Assembly: GCF_900102375.1 (NCBI RefSeq)
Contig: NZ_FNBO01000002.1
Location: 248,001-312,000, forward strand
From: Halorubrum xinjiangense
GTDB lineage: Archaea > Halobacteriota > Halobacteria > Halobacteriales > Haloferacaceae
Length of the DNA stretch: 64,000 nt
Reading direction: 5' to 3'
Numbering within the stretch: the stretch's first letter is position 1; every line of letters begins with the position of its first letter. The notes beneath the pieces are model-generated. The model saw nothing but the letters and a program-made list of their open reading frames with translations, was not told the origin of the DNA and ran no database searches. This document shows positions 25,899 through 33,868 of the stretch, in pieces. The translations under genes were made by a program, and so were the position numbers.

Positions 25899-26309
25899 TT
25901 AGGCCCGCACGACCATCGTGTCCGCGAACCGGTCGCCGAGCCGCTGGTTTTCGCGCGAGTCGGCGATGAACACGACGCCCGCGAGGATCAGCAGGAGCGA
26001 GAGCCCGCCGAGCATCTTGGTGACGTTCCGCGTGACAGCGGCGAGCGCGGAGACCTCCTCGCCATCCGTCCCGACGACCTCGATCCCGGCGGCCCACTTC
26101 CCCGGCGTGTTGCCCCAGACCGCCTCCGAGACGACGTACCATCCCACCGTGACGAGGAGGAAGGCGAGGTCGGCGAGGCCGGCCGAGACGACGCCGACGA
26201 GCGACGAGACGACCGCTGCGACGGCGACGCTCGCGACGATGTCGACGAGCCACGCGCCGCCGCGGGCGGTGACCGACGCCAGCTGCGACTGCGCGTACGG
26301 GGTTCCCAT
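25899..26309 (-). CDS. RDD family membrane protein
   Basis: 136 residues. An Arg-Gly-Gly start of the first helix (VTARGGAWLVDIVASVAVAAVV), a Trp-Gly-Asn-Thr-Pro-Gly-Lys motif (VWGNTPGKWAAGIEVVG, about 67-83) and a later helix (MLGGLSLLLILAGVVF) are the RDD pattern. It has three membrane helices. Function of the family is unknown. Convergent with the HerA-like gene. Confidence 0.85.
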   Translation of the reverse strand: MGTPYAQSQLASVTARGGAWLVDIVASVAVAAVVSSLVGVVSAGLADLAFLLVTVGWYVVSEAVWGNTPGKWAAGIEVVGTDGEEVSALAAVTRNVTKMLGGLSLLLILAGVVFIADSRENQRLGDRFADTMVVRA

Positions 26310-26449
26310 AGCGGATCGCTGAACGGGCGGCAGGCAAGTGTTTTGTGACCTCGCCGATCGCGGGGTCCCGATCCGCGTCGCCCGCGCGGATTGTCGCCGA
26401 CCCGAACTCGCCGCCGCCCTTTTTAGCCGGAGCGGGCGAACCGCCGCGT

Positions 26450-26905
26450 ATGAGCAAACGCATCCTCGTCGCGGTCGACGGGTCGGAGGAGGCCGCCGAA
26501 GCGCTGGGGTTCGCCGCCGCCGAGTGGCCCGACGCCGACCTCACGGCGCTCCACGTGATCAACCCCGCCGACTCGGCGACCGGCGCGGACGGCGGGTTCC
26601 CGGGGGCGTCCGACCAGTGGTACGCCAGCGCCAAACAGCGCGGCGAGCGGGTCCTCGCGGAGGCGGCCGACGCGGTCGATCGGGAGGTCGAGACGCGACT
26701 GGAGGTCGGGCGCCCGACGAAGACGATCCTCGGCGTGGCGGGCGGCGAGAAGCCCGTCGGCGAGGACGGCGACGACCCCGACGAGCCGTTCGACCACGTC
26801 GTCTTGGCGAGCCGGGGCCGAACCGGGCTCTCGCGGGTCCTCCTCGGCAGCGTCGCCGAGGGCGTGGTCCGCCGTGCCGAGGTGCCAGTTACCGTCGTCC
26901 GGTGA
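26450..26905 (+). CDS. UspA universal stress protein
   Basis: 151 residues from ATG 26450 (MSKRILVAVDGSEEA). The ATP-binding motif G-2x-G-9x-G(S/T) appears as GRTGLSRVLLGSVAEG (about 124-139), followed by VVRRAEVPVTVVR, the usual C-terminus. Small acidic insertion GEKPVGEDGDDPDEP in the loop before. Single USP domain; stress-linked role by family. Confidence 0.92.
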   Translation: MSKRILVAVDGSEEAAEALGFAAAEWPDADLTALHVINPADSATGADGGFPGASDQWYASAKQRGERVLAEAADAVDREVETRLEVGRPTKTILGVAGGEKPVGEDGDDPDEPFDHVVLASRGRTGLSRVLLGSVAEGVVRRAEVPVTVVR

Positions 26906-26960
26906 GCGCGTCCCGCGGCCGCCGCGGACCGGCTACTCCTCGGTGCGCTCGGCCGCGCTC

Positions 26961-27248
26961 CTACTCCTCGGCTCGCTCGGCCGCGACCACTTCGCCGACC
27001 ATCGACCACCCCTCCTCGTCGGGGCCGGAGCGGCCGAGCAGGATCCGCTCGTAGTCGTCGGAGCTGATCAGCCGGACGTCGGCGTCGGGGTCGGTGTCGG
27101 TCCGGACGCCCTCGCCGCGGAACTCCCGCTGGAAGAACTCCGTCGACGAGAACTCGAAGACGCCGCTCTCGCCGGTGTCGAGTTCGAGCCGCACGGGTCG
27201 GGGTTGGACGTTGTGGATCCGCTTCGCGATCGGGTGTAGATCCGGCAT
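26961..27248 (-). CDS. conserved haloarchaeal protein of unknown function
   Basis: 95 residues, MPDLHPIAKRIHNVQP. Mostly beta strands: RPVRLELDTGESGVFEFSSTEFFQREFRG and ADVRLISSDDYERILLGRSG, with a C-terminal helix. No membrane span, metal site or HTH. It is seen between a USP and a DUF4013 gene. Function not assigned. Confidence 0.65.
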   Translation of the reverse strand: MPDLHPIAKRIHNVQPRPVRLELDTGESGVFEFSSTEFFQREFRGEGVRTDTDPDADVRLISSDDYERILLGRSGPDEEGWSMVGEVVAAERAEE

Positions 27249-27355
27249 ACCGACGGGTCGGGGCCGGTCGGATAAAATCCGTCGGCTCCGGTGGCGGCTG
27301 AATGCCGTCGTACCACTTTAATACCTCACGGCGCGTGCGGACGCTGAGAACCACC

Positions 27356-28087
27356 ATGATAGAAGCATCGCTCACCTATCTCCGCGACGGCGACGACGCC
27401 GTTACCACCGCCGTCATCGGCGGACTCCTGCTCCTCGCGAGTCCGCTCGTCATCCCTTCGATCCTCGTCTTTGGCTACCTCGCCCGGGTCCTGCGACGGA
27501 CCGCCGACGGCGACGACGACCCGCCGGTCTTCGGCGCGTGGGGAGAGCTCTTCGTCGACGGACTGAAGGCGTTCGCCGTCGCATTCGTCTACTCGCTGCT
27601 GCCGCTCGCGGTCGTCGCGGTCGCCGCGACGGTGACCCTCGGCGCGTTCGTCGTGGTGCCGGGGACCGCCGACGGCGGCGCGGGAACCTTCTTCGGTACC
27701 TTCGTCGTCGGCGTCCTCGTCCTCGTCGTCGGGCTCGTCGCCCTCGCCCTGTCGCTCGTCGGGCTCTACGTGACGCCGGCGGCGCTGGCCGCGGTGGCGG
27801 ACTCGGGGAAGGTCGGCGACGGGTTCGCCGTCGGCGCGCTCTGGGGCGTCGTCACGAAGCGGGCGTACGCGACCGGGTGGGCCACCGCCGCGGTCGTCGT
27901 CCTCGCCGGCGCGCTCGCGATCGGCGTGCTCTCCGTGGTCCCGATCCTCGGGACGATCGCCGGCGTGTTCGTCCAGTTCTACGCGCTCGTCGCCGCGGCC
28001 GCGATCGTCGGCTGGACGTGGGCCGACGTGCGGCCGGTCGCGACCGAACCGCCCGAGCCGGAGCCCGCGGAGCGGCCCGTGGTGTGA
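27356..28087 (+). CDS. DUF4013 membrane protein
   Basis: 243 residues from MIEASLTYLRDGDD. Six hydrophobic segments and the DUF4013 pattern: a first segment about 21-42, FGAWGELFVDGLKAFAV, and a C-terminal pair ending with AIVGWTWADVRP. No transport motif seen. The promoter region is AT-rich just upstream (CTTTAATACC). Convergent with rpl11. Confidence 0.85.
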   Translation: MIEASLTYLRDGDDAVTTAVIGGLLLLASPLVIPSILVFGYLARVLRRTADGDDDPPVFGAWGELFVDGLKAFAVAFVYSLLPLAVVAVAATVTLGAFVVVPGTADGGAGTFFGTFVVGVLVLVVGLVALALSLVGLYVTPAALAAVADSGKVGDGFAVGALWGVVTKRAYATGWATAAVVVLAGALAIGVLSVVPILGTIAGVFVQFYALVAAAAIVGWTWADVRPVATEPPEPEPAERPVV

Positions 28088-28139
28088 CTAATCAGAACTG
28101 AAAACGCCGCCGAAAACCGCAGCGCCGCGAAACGGAGCG

Positions 28140-28616
28140 TTACTCGTCGAGGACGTCGTCGTACTCGCCGGCGTCGACGCGGTCGTCGAACGTCCGGGCG
28201 TCCTCGCCCTCGATGGTGACGCCGAGGGAGGCGCAGGTGCCGCCGACCTCCTTGGCGGCGGCCTTCGTGTCGTACGCGAGCAGGTCGGTCGACTTCTGCT
28301 CGGCGACCTTCTTCACCTGTTCGATCGACATGTCGGCGACGAAGTTCTCCTGGGGCTCGCCGGAGCCGGTCTCGAAGCCGGCCTCGTCCTTGATGAGCTC
28401 CGCGGTGGGCGGCACGCCGACCTCGATGGTGAAGGAGCCGTCGTCGTCGTACTCGACGGTGACGGGCACCTCCATGCCGTCGAAGGCAGCGGTCTCGTCG
28501 TTGATCTCCGCGACGACGTCCTGGACGTCCACCGGCGTCGGTCCGAGCTCGGGACCGAGCGGCGGGCCGGGGTTGGCCTGCCCGCCGGGGACGAGCGCTT
28601 CGATAGTTCCAGCCAT
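28140..28616 (-). CDS. rpl11: 50S ribosomal protein L11
   Basis: 158 residues: ALVPGGQANPGPPLGPELGP at residues about 7-26 is the thiostrepton-loop N-terminal domain; the second domain has FIVGV-like EVGVPPTAELI, and the C-terminal RNA-binding helix follows VKKVAEQKSTDLLAYD. It binds 23S rRNA at the GTPase centre. A TATA-like stretch lies upstream at 28687-28697. L1, L10 and L12 are not adjacent; a DUF4013 gene is convergent downstream. Confidence 0.96.
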   Translation of the reverse strand: MAGTIEALVPGGQANPGPPLGPELGPTPVDVQDVVAEINDETAAFDGMEVPVTVEYDDDGSFTIEVGVPPTAELIKDEAGFETGSGEPQENFVADMSIEQVKKVAEQKSTDLLAYDTKAAAKEVGGTCASLGVTIEGEDARTFDDRVDAGEYDDVLDE

Positions 28617-28739
28617 GTCCGTACGAACCCGGTGCCGACTTTTAACGGTTGTTCTTTCGGGCAGGGGGCGATAGCGGTTCGCACACCATATATATCGCGT
28701 AACCGGCGGTGAACGACCCGTTTGACGAGCGACGTCGGG

Positions 28740-29313
28740 CCATCGCGTGTTTATAAAAGAGCCTGGGATACCGAGTGGAACGCTAGCGAACCTCCGGCCG
28801 CTCGCTTATAAATGGCTGCCGACGTGTCGACCCCGAACACCGCCAAAGCCCCAGCCGCTCGGTGATACGCGGTCGCTGCCGCGGAGAACACCTCCAAAGC
28901 CCCAGCCGCTCGGTGATACGCGGTCGCTGCCGCGGAGAACACCTCCAAAGCCCCAGCCGCTCGGTGATACGCGGTCGCTGCCGCGGAGAACACCTCCAAA
29001 GCCCCAGCCGCTCGGTGATACGCGGTCGCTGCCGCGGAGAACACCTCCAAAGCCCCAGCCGCGAGGACTCGGGGGCCTTGCTGCGCTCCTCGCTCACTTC
29101 GTTCGCTGCGGTGCTTGCTGCGGCCGCCTTCGCCCTCGCGGCTGCCCCTTTGAGTCCCGCCCCGCACCGCTCCGCACAGCACCTCACACCTCCCCAGCCT
29201 CGTCGCTGGCACCCTCCGCTTCGCTCCGGGAGCCAGCGACTCCCTCGCGCGTGCGACTCGCGCCCTGTCGGGCGCTCGTCGGCACGCGCCACCGCCTCGA
29301 TCATCTATAAATT
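28740..29313 (-). repeat. structured intergenic element, copy B
   Basis: Reads on the minus strand. TTTATAG (plus 29305-29311) precedes GCGGTGGCG by the same spacing as in A, C and E. Then come GCGCGTGC/GCACGCGC pairing, a GTCGCTGGC/GCCAGCGAC stem with GAA-type loop region, the invariant GAGGCTGGGGAGG... and GGGACTCAAAGGGGCAG (near plus 29140-29156), a CAGCCGCGAG/CTCGCGGCTG long stem with inserted sequence, GGGGCTTTGG, then five tail units and a degenerate sixth. No gene. It lies between rpl11 and the MFS gene. Confidence 0.85.
28840..29057 (-). repeat. 51-bp tandem tail units of copy B
   Basis: Four near-identical 51-bp units, each reading CGGCTGGGGCTTTGGAGGTG, then about 31 bases ending CACCGAG. 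They lie between the stem end and a last unit that carries TTTATAA. They are read minus. In-frame translation is possible only because 51 is divisible by 3; I do not take it as coding. Confidence 0.9.
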
Positions 29314-29343
29314 GTGTCCACGTAGGGTCGAGGGCGCAATCGA

Positions 29344-30720
29344 CTACGAGTCGACGACCTTTGACGGGTCGCTCGAACCCGCCTCGTCCGCGACGCGTCC
29401 GGGGAGGAACGAGCCCGTCTCCCGCCGGACGCCGAGGAGGAGGACGCCCCCGGCGATGAGCGGGAGGGCGGCGCAGGCGGCGTAGATGGGGGTGAAGCCG
29501 ACCGCCTCGATGAGCGGGAGCGACACCATCGGGCCGAGGCCCCCGCCGACGTCGCCGAGGACGTTATTCGTCCCCGATGCGCGCCCCATCCGCTCGTCGG
29601 GGGTCAGGTCCGCGAGCAGGGCCATCATCGGGCCGCTCGTCCCGCCCTGTCCGGCGCCGATGAAGACGCAGGCGAGGCCCAAGGAGATGACCGACCCGGC
29701 CCGGGCGAGCAGCAGGAACCCGACGAACGAGACGACGAGGAACGTGAGCAGGATCGGCGTCCGGGAGTCGCGCGTGTCGGAGATCCGGCCGCCCGCGAGC
29801 ATGAAGAACGCGGCCGAGACGACCGTGCCGGCCATGAACAGCCCGGAGGTGCCCTGCGGGGCGAGGCCGAAAAGCGAGATGTCGTTCGCGCCGAGGAACA
29901 GGACGAGCGTGGAGAACAGCGCGCCGATGTAGGCGAACATCAGCCCGAAGTTGACCAGCCCGACCGTCACGGCGGGGACGGCGGTGTCGACCTCCCACGG
30001 CTTGATCGAGTCCCCGGAGCGGTCGCCCGTGACGTGCGTCTCCGGGACGTACCGGTACGCGACGACGCTCGCGGTGAGCGCGAAGGCGGCGGCGACGGCG
30101 AACGCCGCGACGTTGCCCGCGACCGCGGAGACGACGCCGCCGAGCACGAGGCCGGCCGGGAACCCCATCGTGATCCCGCCGCGGACGATGCCCATGTTCG
30201 TCCCCCGCGAGCCGCTGTCCGAGAGGTCCGCCGCGATGGTGTAGGCGGTCGCGAACACGGCCGCGGAGCCGAGCCCCCACAGGATCCGCGCGAGCAGGAA
30301 CCACGTCTCGGGTGCGACGGCGAGCCCGATCGGCGCGAACCACTCCTCGGGACCGACGACCAGCGGGCCGGCCGCGAACGCCGGCAGCGAGGCCGCGAGC
30401 GGGCGGAGCGACTCGGCGGGCGGCATCGCGAGCGCGACGACGTAGCCGAGCGTGGCGACCCCCTCGACGAACAGACCGACGACGAACGGCGTGCGCGTCC
30501 CGTACCGGTCGACGAGGGCCCCAGCCGGCGCGTTCGCGACGAGCCGCACCCACCGGTTCGCGGAGAGGATCGCGCCGACCATGAACGCCGAGATGCCGAG
30601 GACTGCGCCGAGGTTCGGTAAGATCGGGAAGACGACCCCGCCGCCGAACCCGACGAAGAACGTACTCGCGATCACCGCGAGCAGCACCGGCGGCGGCCGC
30701 TCGAACCCGAGGCGGGTCAT
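29344..30720 (-). CDS. MFS transporter
   Basis: 458 residues, 12 hydrophobic segments. The first loops contain RWVRLVANAPAGALVDRYGTR, the MFS motif A region (about 50-70). The middle loop is around residues 235-252 (VPETHVTGDRSGDS). It has an MFS_1 efflux-type pattern; substrate unknown. Its start overlaps the TetR stop (ATGA, 30717-30720), so they are one transcription unit and the repressor probably controls this pump. Confidence 0.88.
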   Translation of the reverse strand: MTRLGFERPPPVLLAVIASTFFVGFGGGVVFPILPNLGAVLGISAFMVGAILSANRWVRLVANAPAGALVDRYGTRTPFVVGLFVEGVATLGYVVALAMPPAESLRPLAASLPAFAAGPLVVGPEEWFAPIGLAVAPETWFLLARILWGLGSAAVFATAYTIAADLSDSGSRGTNMGIVRGGITMGFPAGLVLGGVVSAVAGNVAAFAVAAAFALTASVVAYRYVPETHVTGDRSGDSIKPWEVDTAVPAVTVGLVNFGLMFAYIGALFSTLVLFLGANDISLFGLAPQGTSGLFMAGTVVSAAFFMLAGGRISDTRDSRTPILLTFLVVSFVGFLLLARAGSVISLGLACVFIGAGQGGTSGPMMALLADLTPDERMGRASGTNNVLGDVGGGLGPMVSLPLIEAVGFTPIYAACAALPLIAGGVLLLGVRRETGSFLPGRVADEAGSSDPSKVVDS

Positions 30721-31415
30721 TCGGGCTCGTCTGCGCCCTCGCCATCCGAGTCGTCCGGTTCACGTCGGAGCGCCTCGATCGCGTCGTCGAGCGGCGGTAG
30801 GTCCACCCCTTCCGCGAGCAGCGGGCCGACGATCCGCCGGAGCGCCGCCTCGGCGACCTCGCGGGTGTAGCCGTCGGGCTCGTCGTCCCGCACGGAGCCG
30901 GCGAGCGTGATCTGGCGGGTCCGCGCGCCGTCGAGGGTCGCCACGAGCAGCGCCGCCGTCTCCTCGACGTCGACGTCGCGGAAGACGCCTTCCTCGATGC
31001 CGTCCGCGAGGATGTCCGCGACGGTCCCCCGAAGCAGCCGGTCGCTGCGCGCCAGCTGCTCGCGGATCCGCTCGTTGAACGGGCCCTGCGTGCGCAGCTC
31101 CAGCAGGGCGATGTGGAACGCCTCGCGGTCGGCCTCCTCGGGAGCGAAGACGAACCACCCCACGAACTGGACCAGCCGGTCGACGGGCGGGTCGTCGGCG
31201 CGGGCCGCGATCCGCCCCTCGGAGTCGGAGATGATGTGCTCTAAGAAGGCGACGAGCAGGTCCTCCTTCGTGTCGTAGTGGTAATGGAGCAGCGACTTGC
31301 TCTTCGAACACTCGTCGGCGATGTCTTGCATCGTCAGGTCGGCGTAGCCGTGAGCGCGGAGGGCGCCGTACACCCCGTCCATGATCTCCGCTGCCGCGCT
31401 CGGCGAGTCGCTCAT
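30717..31415 (-). CDS. TetR/AcrR family repressor
   Basis: 232 residues. The N-terminal HTH is LTMQDIADECSKSKSLLHYHYDTKEDLL (about 23-50, in parts LTMQDIADECSKSKSLL and HYHYDTKEDLL). The rest is an all-helical ligand domain. It overlaps the MFS gene by 4 bases. A perfect 18-bp palindrome abuts its start codon. Expected to repress the operon until a ligand binds. Confidence 0.93.
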   Translation of the reverse strand: MSDSPSAAAEIMDGVYGALRAHGYADLTMQDIADECSKSKSLLHYHYDTKEDLLVAFLEHIISDSEGRIAARADDPPVDRLVQFVGWFVFAPEEADREAFHIALLELRTQGPFNERIREQLARSDRLLRGTVADILADGIEEGVFRDVDVEETAALLVATLDGARTRQITLAGSVRDDEPDGYTREVAEAALRRIVGPLLAEGVDLPPLDDAIEALRREPDDSDGEGADEPE

Positions 31416-31433
31416 TGACTGACCGGTCAGTCA
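31416..31433. promoter_or_regulatory. TetR operator, perfect palindrome
   Basis: TGACTGACCGGTCAGTCA is its own reverse complement and directly abuts the ATG of the TetR gene. At this position it would cover the transcription start of a leaderless or short-leader transcript. The position and symmetry fit autoregulation of the TetR-MFS operon. Confidence 0.75.
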
Positions 31434-31587
31434 GCGAGCGGTAAATCCCTATCGGTCGGGGTCGTTCGCTGCCGAAACCGCTCGGCGCCGAGGCGGGCGG
31501 CCGTCCGCGGCGGAACGCGGTTCGGCGCTGTCGCTCGGCGGACGAGAACAGTCAAAAAGCCGATTCGCCTCGGGTGTCGTCGCCGAC

Positions 31588-31782
31588 TTACAGACGGGTG
31601 ACGTTCGACGCGCGCGGACCCTTGTCCGCCTCCTCGATGTCGAACTCGACTTCCTGACCCTCTTCGAGGTCCGGGCCGCCGACGTCCTCCATGTGGAAGA
31701 ACACGTCCTCGTCCGCGTCGTCAGTCGAAATGAAACCGTAGCCGCCAGTGTCGTTGAAGAAGTCAACTTCGCCTTTCGCCAT
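31588..31782 (-). CDS. cspA: cold-shock domain protein
   Basis: 64 residues. RNP1-like GGYGFISTDD (about 12-21) and RNP2-like EDVFFHMEDV (about 23-33) are present, in a small OB-fold. Ends DKGPRASNVTRL, the haloarchaeal Csp signature. It binds single-stranded RNA/DNA. A TTATAT box on the minus strand (31809-31814) is about 30 bases from the ATG, so the mRNA is probably leaderless. Confidence 0.94.
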   Translation of the reverse strand: MAKGEVDFFNDTGGYGFISTDDADEDVFFHMEDVGGPDLEEGQEVEFDIEEADKGPRASNVTRL

Positions 31783-32118
31783 TGCGACCGAAGAAGCGGG
31801 AGTGGGACATATAAGGCTTCCGCGACGGTTCGCGGCGTGGAACCCGCTGTCACGATCTGCCCCTCGAACGTCCGTCGCGATCCGGCCATCGAACGGCCGT
31901 CACGGTCGGGGTCTCACGGGCCCGTCACGGTCGGGATCCCAGACGTCACGATCTCCCCTCGGCGGCGGGCGTCGTTCGCGAGTCCGACCGCGGTGCGCCG
32001 CCGCGTCCGTGTCACGGCGTCGTTCACCGGTGTCGCGGTTGCTGGGCGCTCTGCGGCGCGGGAGCGAAGGCCGCCGTGTTAGAAACTACTATACGACCCC
32101 AGTTCAGAACCGTTAGGT
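31783..32118. other. divergent intergenic region between cspA and sdhC
   Basis: 336 bases. At the left is the cspA promoter (TTATAT on minus, 31809-31814). At the right, CTATAC (32089-32094) lies about 27 bases from the sdhC ATG. The centre (31850-32060) is GC-rich with the phrase GTCACGGTCGGG repeated near 31897 and 31925. No gene or RNA supported. Confidence 0.6.
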
Positions 32119-32544
32119 ATGAGTCAGTCGTACAATCGAGGCCTCATCGAGGACTTCAGCCGCTGGCGGGAGTTCGAGGCGGGGATGTGGGCGTGGATCT
32201 TCCATAAGTTCACGGGATGGGTGCTCATCGGGTACCTGTTCACGCATATCGCCGTGTTGAGTACGGGTATTCCGGCGGCCGGTGCCGGCGAGGCGGCGAT
32301 CGCCGCCGGAAACGACGTGTACACGCAGACCATCGTCTCGCTAGAGGGACTGCTGCTCGTCCGTATCCTTGAGGTCGGCCTGCTGGCCGTCGCCGTCTTC
32401 CACATGCTCAACGGGACCCGGCTCCTCCTCACCGACCTCGGCGTCGGGCTGGACGCACAGGACAAGAGCTTCTACGCGTCGCTGATCTTGACCGGAGCGA
32501 TCACCGTCGCGTCAGTGCCGACGTTCCTCGCGGGGGCGTTCTGA
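32119..32544 (+). CDS. sdhC: succinate dehydrogenase membrane anchor SdhC (cytochrome b)
   Basis: 141 residues, three hydrophobic segments. Haem-ligand-type histidines are in the first helix (FHKFTG, FTHIAVL, about 29-46) and in VFHMLNGTR (about 94-102). It anchors complex II and passes electrons to menaquinone. First gene of sdhCDBA; the next begins 2 bases after its stop. Confidence 0.9.
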   Translation: MSQSYNRGLIEDFSRWREFEAGMWAWIFHKFTGWVLIGYLFTHIAVLSTGIPAAGAGEAAIAAGNDVYTQTIVSLEGLLLVRILEVGLLAVAVFHMLNGTRLLLTDLGVGLDAQDKSFYASLILTGAITVASVPTFLAGAF

Positions 32545-32545
32545 G

Positions 32546-32917
32546 ATGGCCGAGCGCTACTCCTCGTTCCAGTCGGGCGGCCGGATGTGGTTCCTCCAGC
32601 GGGTCACGGCGGTCTTCCTTCTGGTCGTGTTAGCGTTCCACTTCTTCCTGCTCCACTTCGTCCACCACGCCGACGAGGTGTCGTTCCTCGCCAGCTCCGC
32701 CCGGATGGAGCAGCTGAGCTACTACTCGCTGATGATCCTCTTCCTCGTGACCGCGACGTTCCACGGGGTCAACGGCGTCTACAACGCCTTAGTCAATCAG
32801 GGGCTGACCGGCACGAAACGCACCGTGATCAAGTGGACGCTCGTCGCCGCGAGCGTCGTGTTGATCGCCCAGGGAATCCGCACCGCGAACGCGTGGGCGG
32901 GCATCGGACTCTACTGA
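32546..32917 (+). CDS. sdhD: succinate dehydrogenase membrane anchor SdhD
   Basis: 123 residues, three hydrophobic segments. Histidines in FHFFLLHFVHH (about 30-41) and ATFHGVNGVYN (about 71-81) suit haem and quinone roles. The motif FHGVNG parallels FHMLNG in SdhC, as expected for paired anchors. Reads directly into sdhB. Confidence 0.9.
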   Translation: MAERYSSFQSGGRMWFLQRVTAVFLLVVLAFHFFLLHFVHHADEVSFLASSARMEQLSYYSLMILFLVTATFHGVNGVYNALVNQGLTGTKRTVIKWTLVAASVVLIAQGIRTANAWAGIGLY

Positions 32918-32924
32918 ACAGACC

Positions 32925-33815
32925 ATGAGCACGCAAATTCCGAAGCAGACCGAGGAATCGACCGAGGCCGACGCCGAGACGGAGCCGGCCTCGAAGGGCG
33001 ACGAGCGCCGCGCCGAGAAGCGCCGCCGCGCGGCCGAGCGCCGCGAGCAGCGACAGGAGGAGGAGGCCGAGAAGGCGGCCGCAGACGAGAGCACGGTTGA
33101 GCTGAAGGTGTTCCGCTACGACCCGCAGGTCGAGGGGAAACAGGAGCCGCGGTTCGACACGTTCCACGTCCCGTTCACGAAGGGGATGACCGTCCTCGAC
33201 GCGTTGATGTACGCGCGCGACACGTACGACTCCTCGCTCACCTTCCGGCACTCCTGCCGGCAGGCGGTGTGCGGCTCCGACGCGATGTTCGTCAACGGCG
33301 GCCAGAAGCTGGCGTGTAAGACGCAGATCTCGGACCTCGACGAGCCGGTCCGTGTCGAGCCGCTCCCCCACGCCGAGGTGACGAAAGACCTCGTCGTCGA
33401 CATGGAGCACTTCTACGACCAGATGGAGGCCGTCGAGCCGTACTTCCAGACGAACGAGTACCCGGACGGTGAGCTCGAAGAGCAGCGCCAGGACCGGGAG
33501 AACCGCGAGAAGATCAAGATGTCCACGCGCTGTATCTGGTGTGGCGCGTGCATGTCCTCGTGTAACATCGCCGCGGGCGACAACGAGTATCTCGGGCCGG
33601 CCGCGATCAACAAGGCATACCGGTTCGCGATGGACGAGCGCGAGGGCGAGGAGATCAAACAGAAGCGCCTGGAGATCATCGAGCAGGAACACGGCGTCTG
33701 GCGGTGTCAGACCCAGTTCTCCTGTACGGAGGTGTGTCCGAAGGACATCCCCCTCACCGAGCACATCCAGGAGCTGAAGCGCGAGGCGGTCAAAAACAAT
33801 CTGAAGTTCTGGTAA
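32925..33815 (+). CDS. sdhB: succinate dehydrogenase iron-sulfur subunit
   Basis: 296 residues. The 2Fe-2S site is CRQAVCGSD...C (about 109-130), with the Asp seen also in E. coli SdhB. The second domain has CIWCGACMSSCN (about 204-215, 4Fe-4S) and CQTQFSCTEVCPKDIP (about 261-276, 3Fe-4S with the Cys ladder). An N-terminal, charged extension (1-55) rich in Glu/Arg/Lys precedes the core; this is usual in haloarchaea. It carries electrons from SdhA to the membrane anchors. Confidence 0.95.
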   Translation: MSTQIPKQTEESTEADAETEPASKGDERRAEKRRRAAERREQRQEEEAEKAAADESTVELKVFRYDPQVEGKQEPRFDTFHVPFTKGMTVLDALMYARDTYDSSLTFRHSCRQAVCGSDAMFVNGGQKLACKTQISDLDEPVRVEPLPHAEVTKDLVVDMEHFYDQMEAVEPYFQTNEYPDGELEEQRQDRENREKIKMSTRCIWCGACMSSCNIAAGDNEYLGPAAINKAYRFAMDEREGEEIKQKRLEIIEQEHGVWRCQTQFSCTEVCPKDIPLTEHIQELKREAVKNNLKFW

Positions 33816-33868
33816 TTCCGACAGACAGTATCAAGGGACTCCGGAACTTACGGAAATACATACCAACA

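Noticed and set aside
28783..29304. Apparent repeat protein (GLWRCSPRQ-type) in copy B
   Set aside because: The 51-bp tail units happen to be divisible by 3. The 'protein' has no start conserved in other copies, and stems and loops explain the sequence better.
33250..33310. Asp replacing a Cys in the SdhB 2Fe-2S site
   Set aside because: CGSD at this position also occurs in E. coli SdhB, so it is not unusual.
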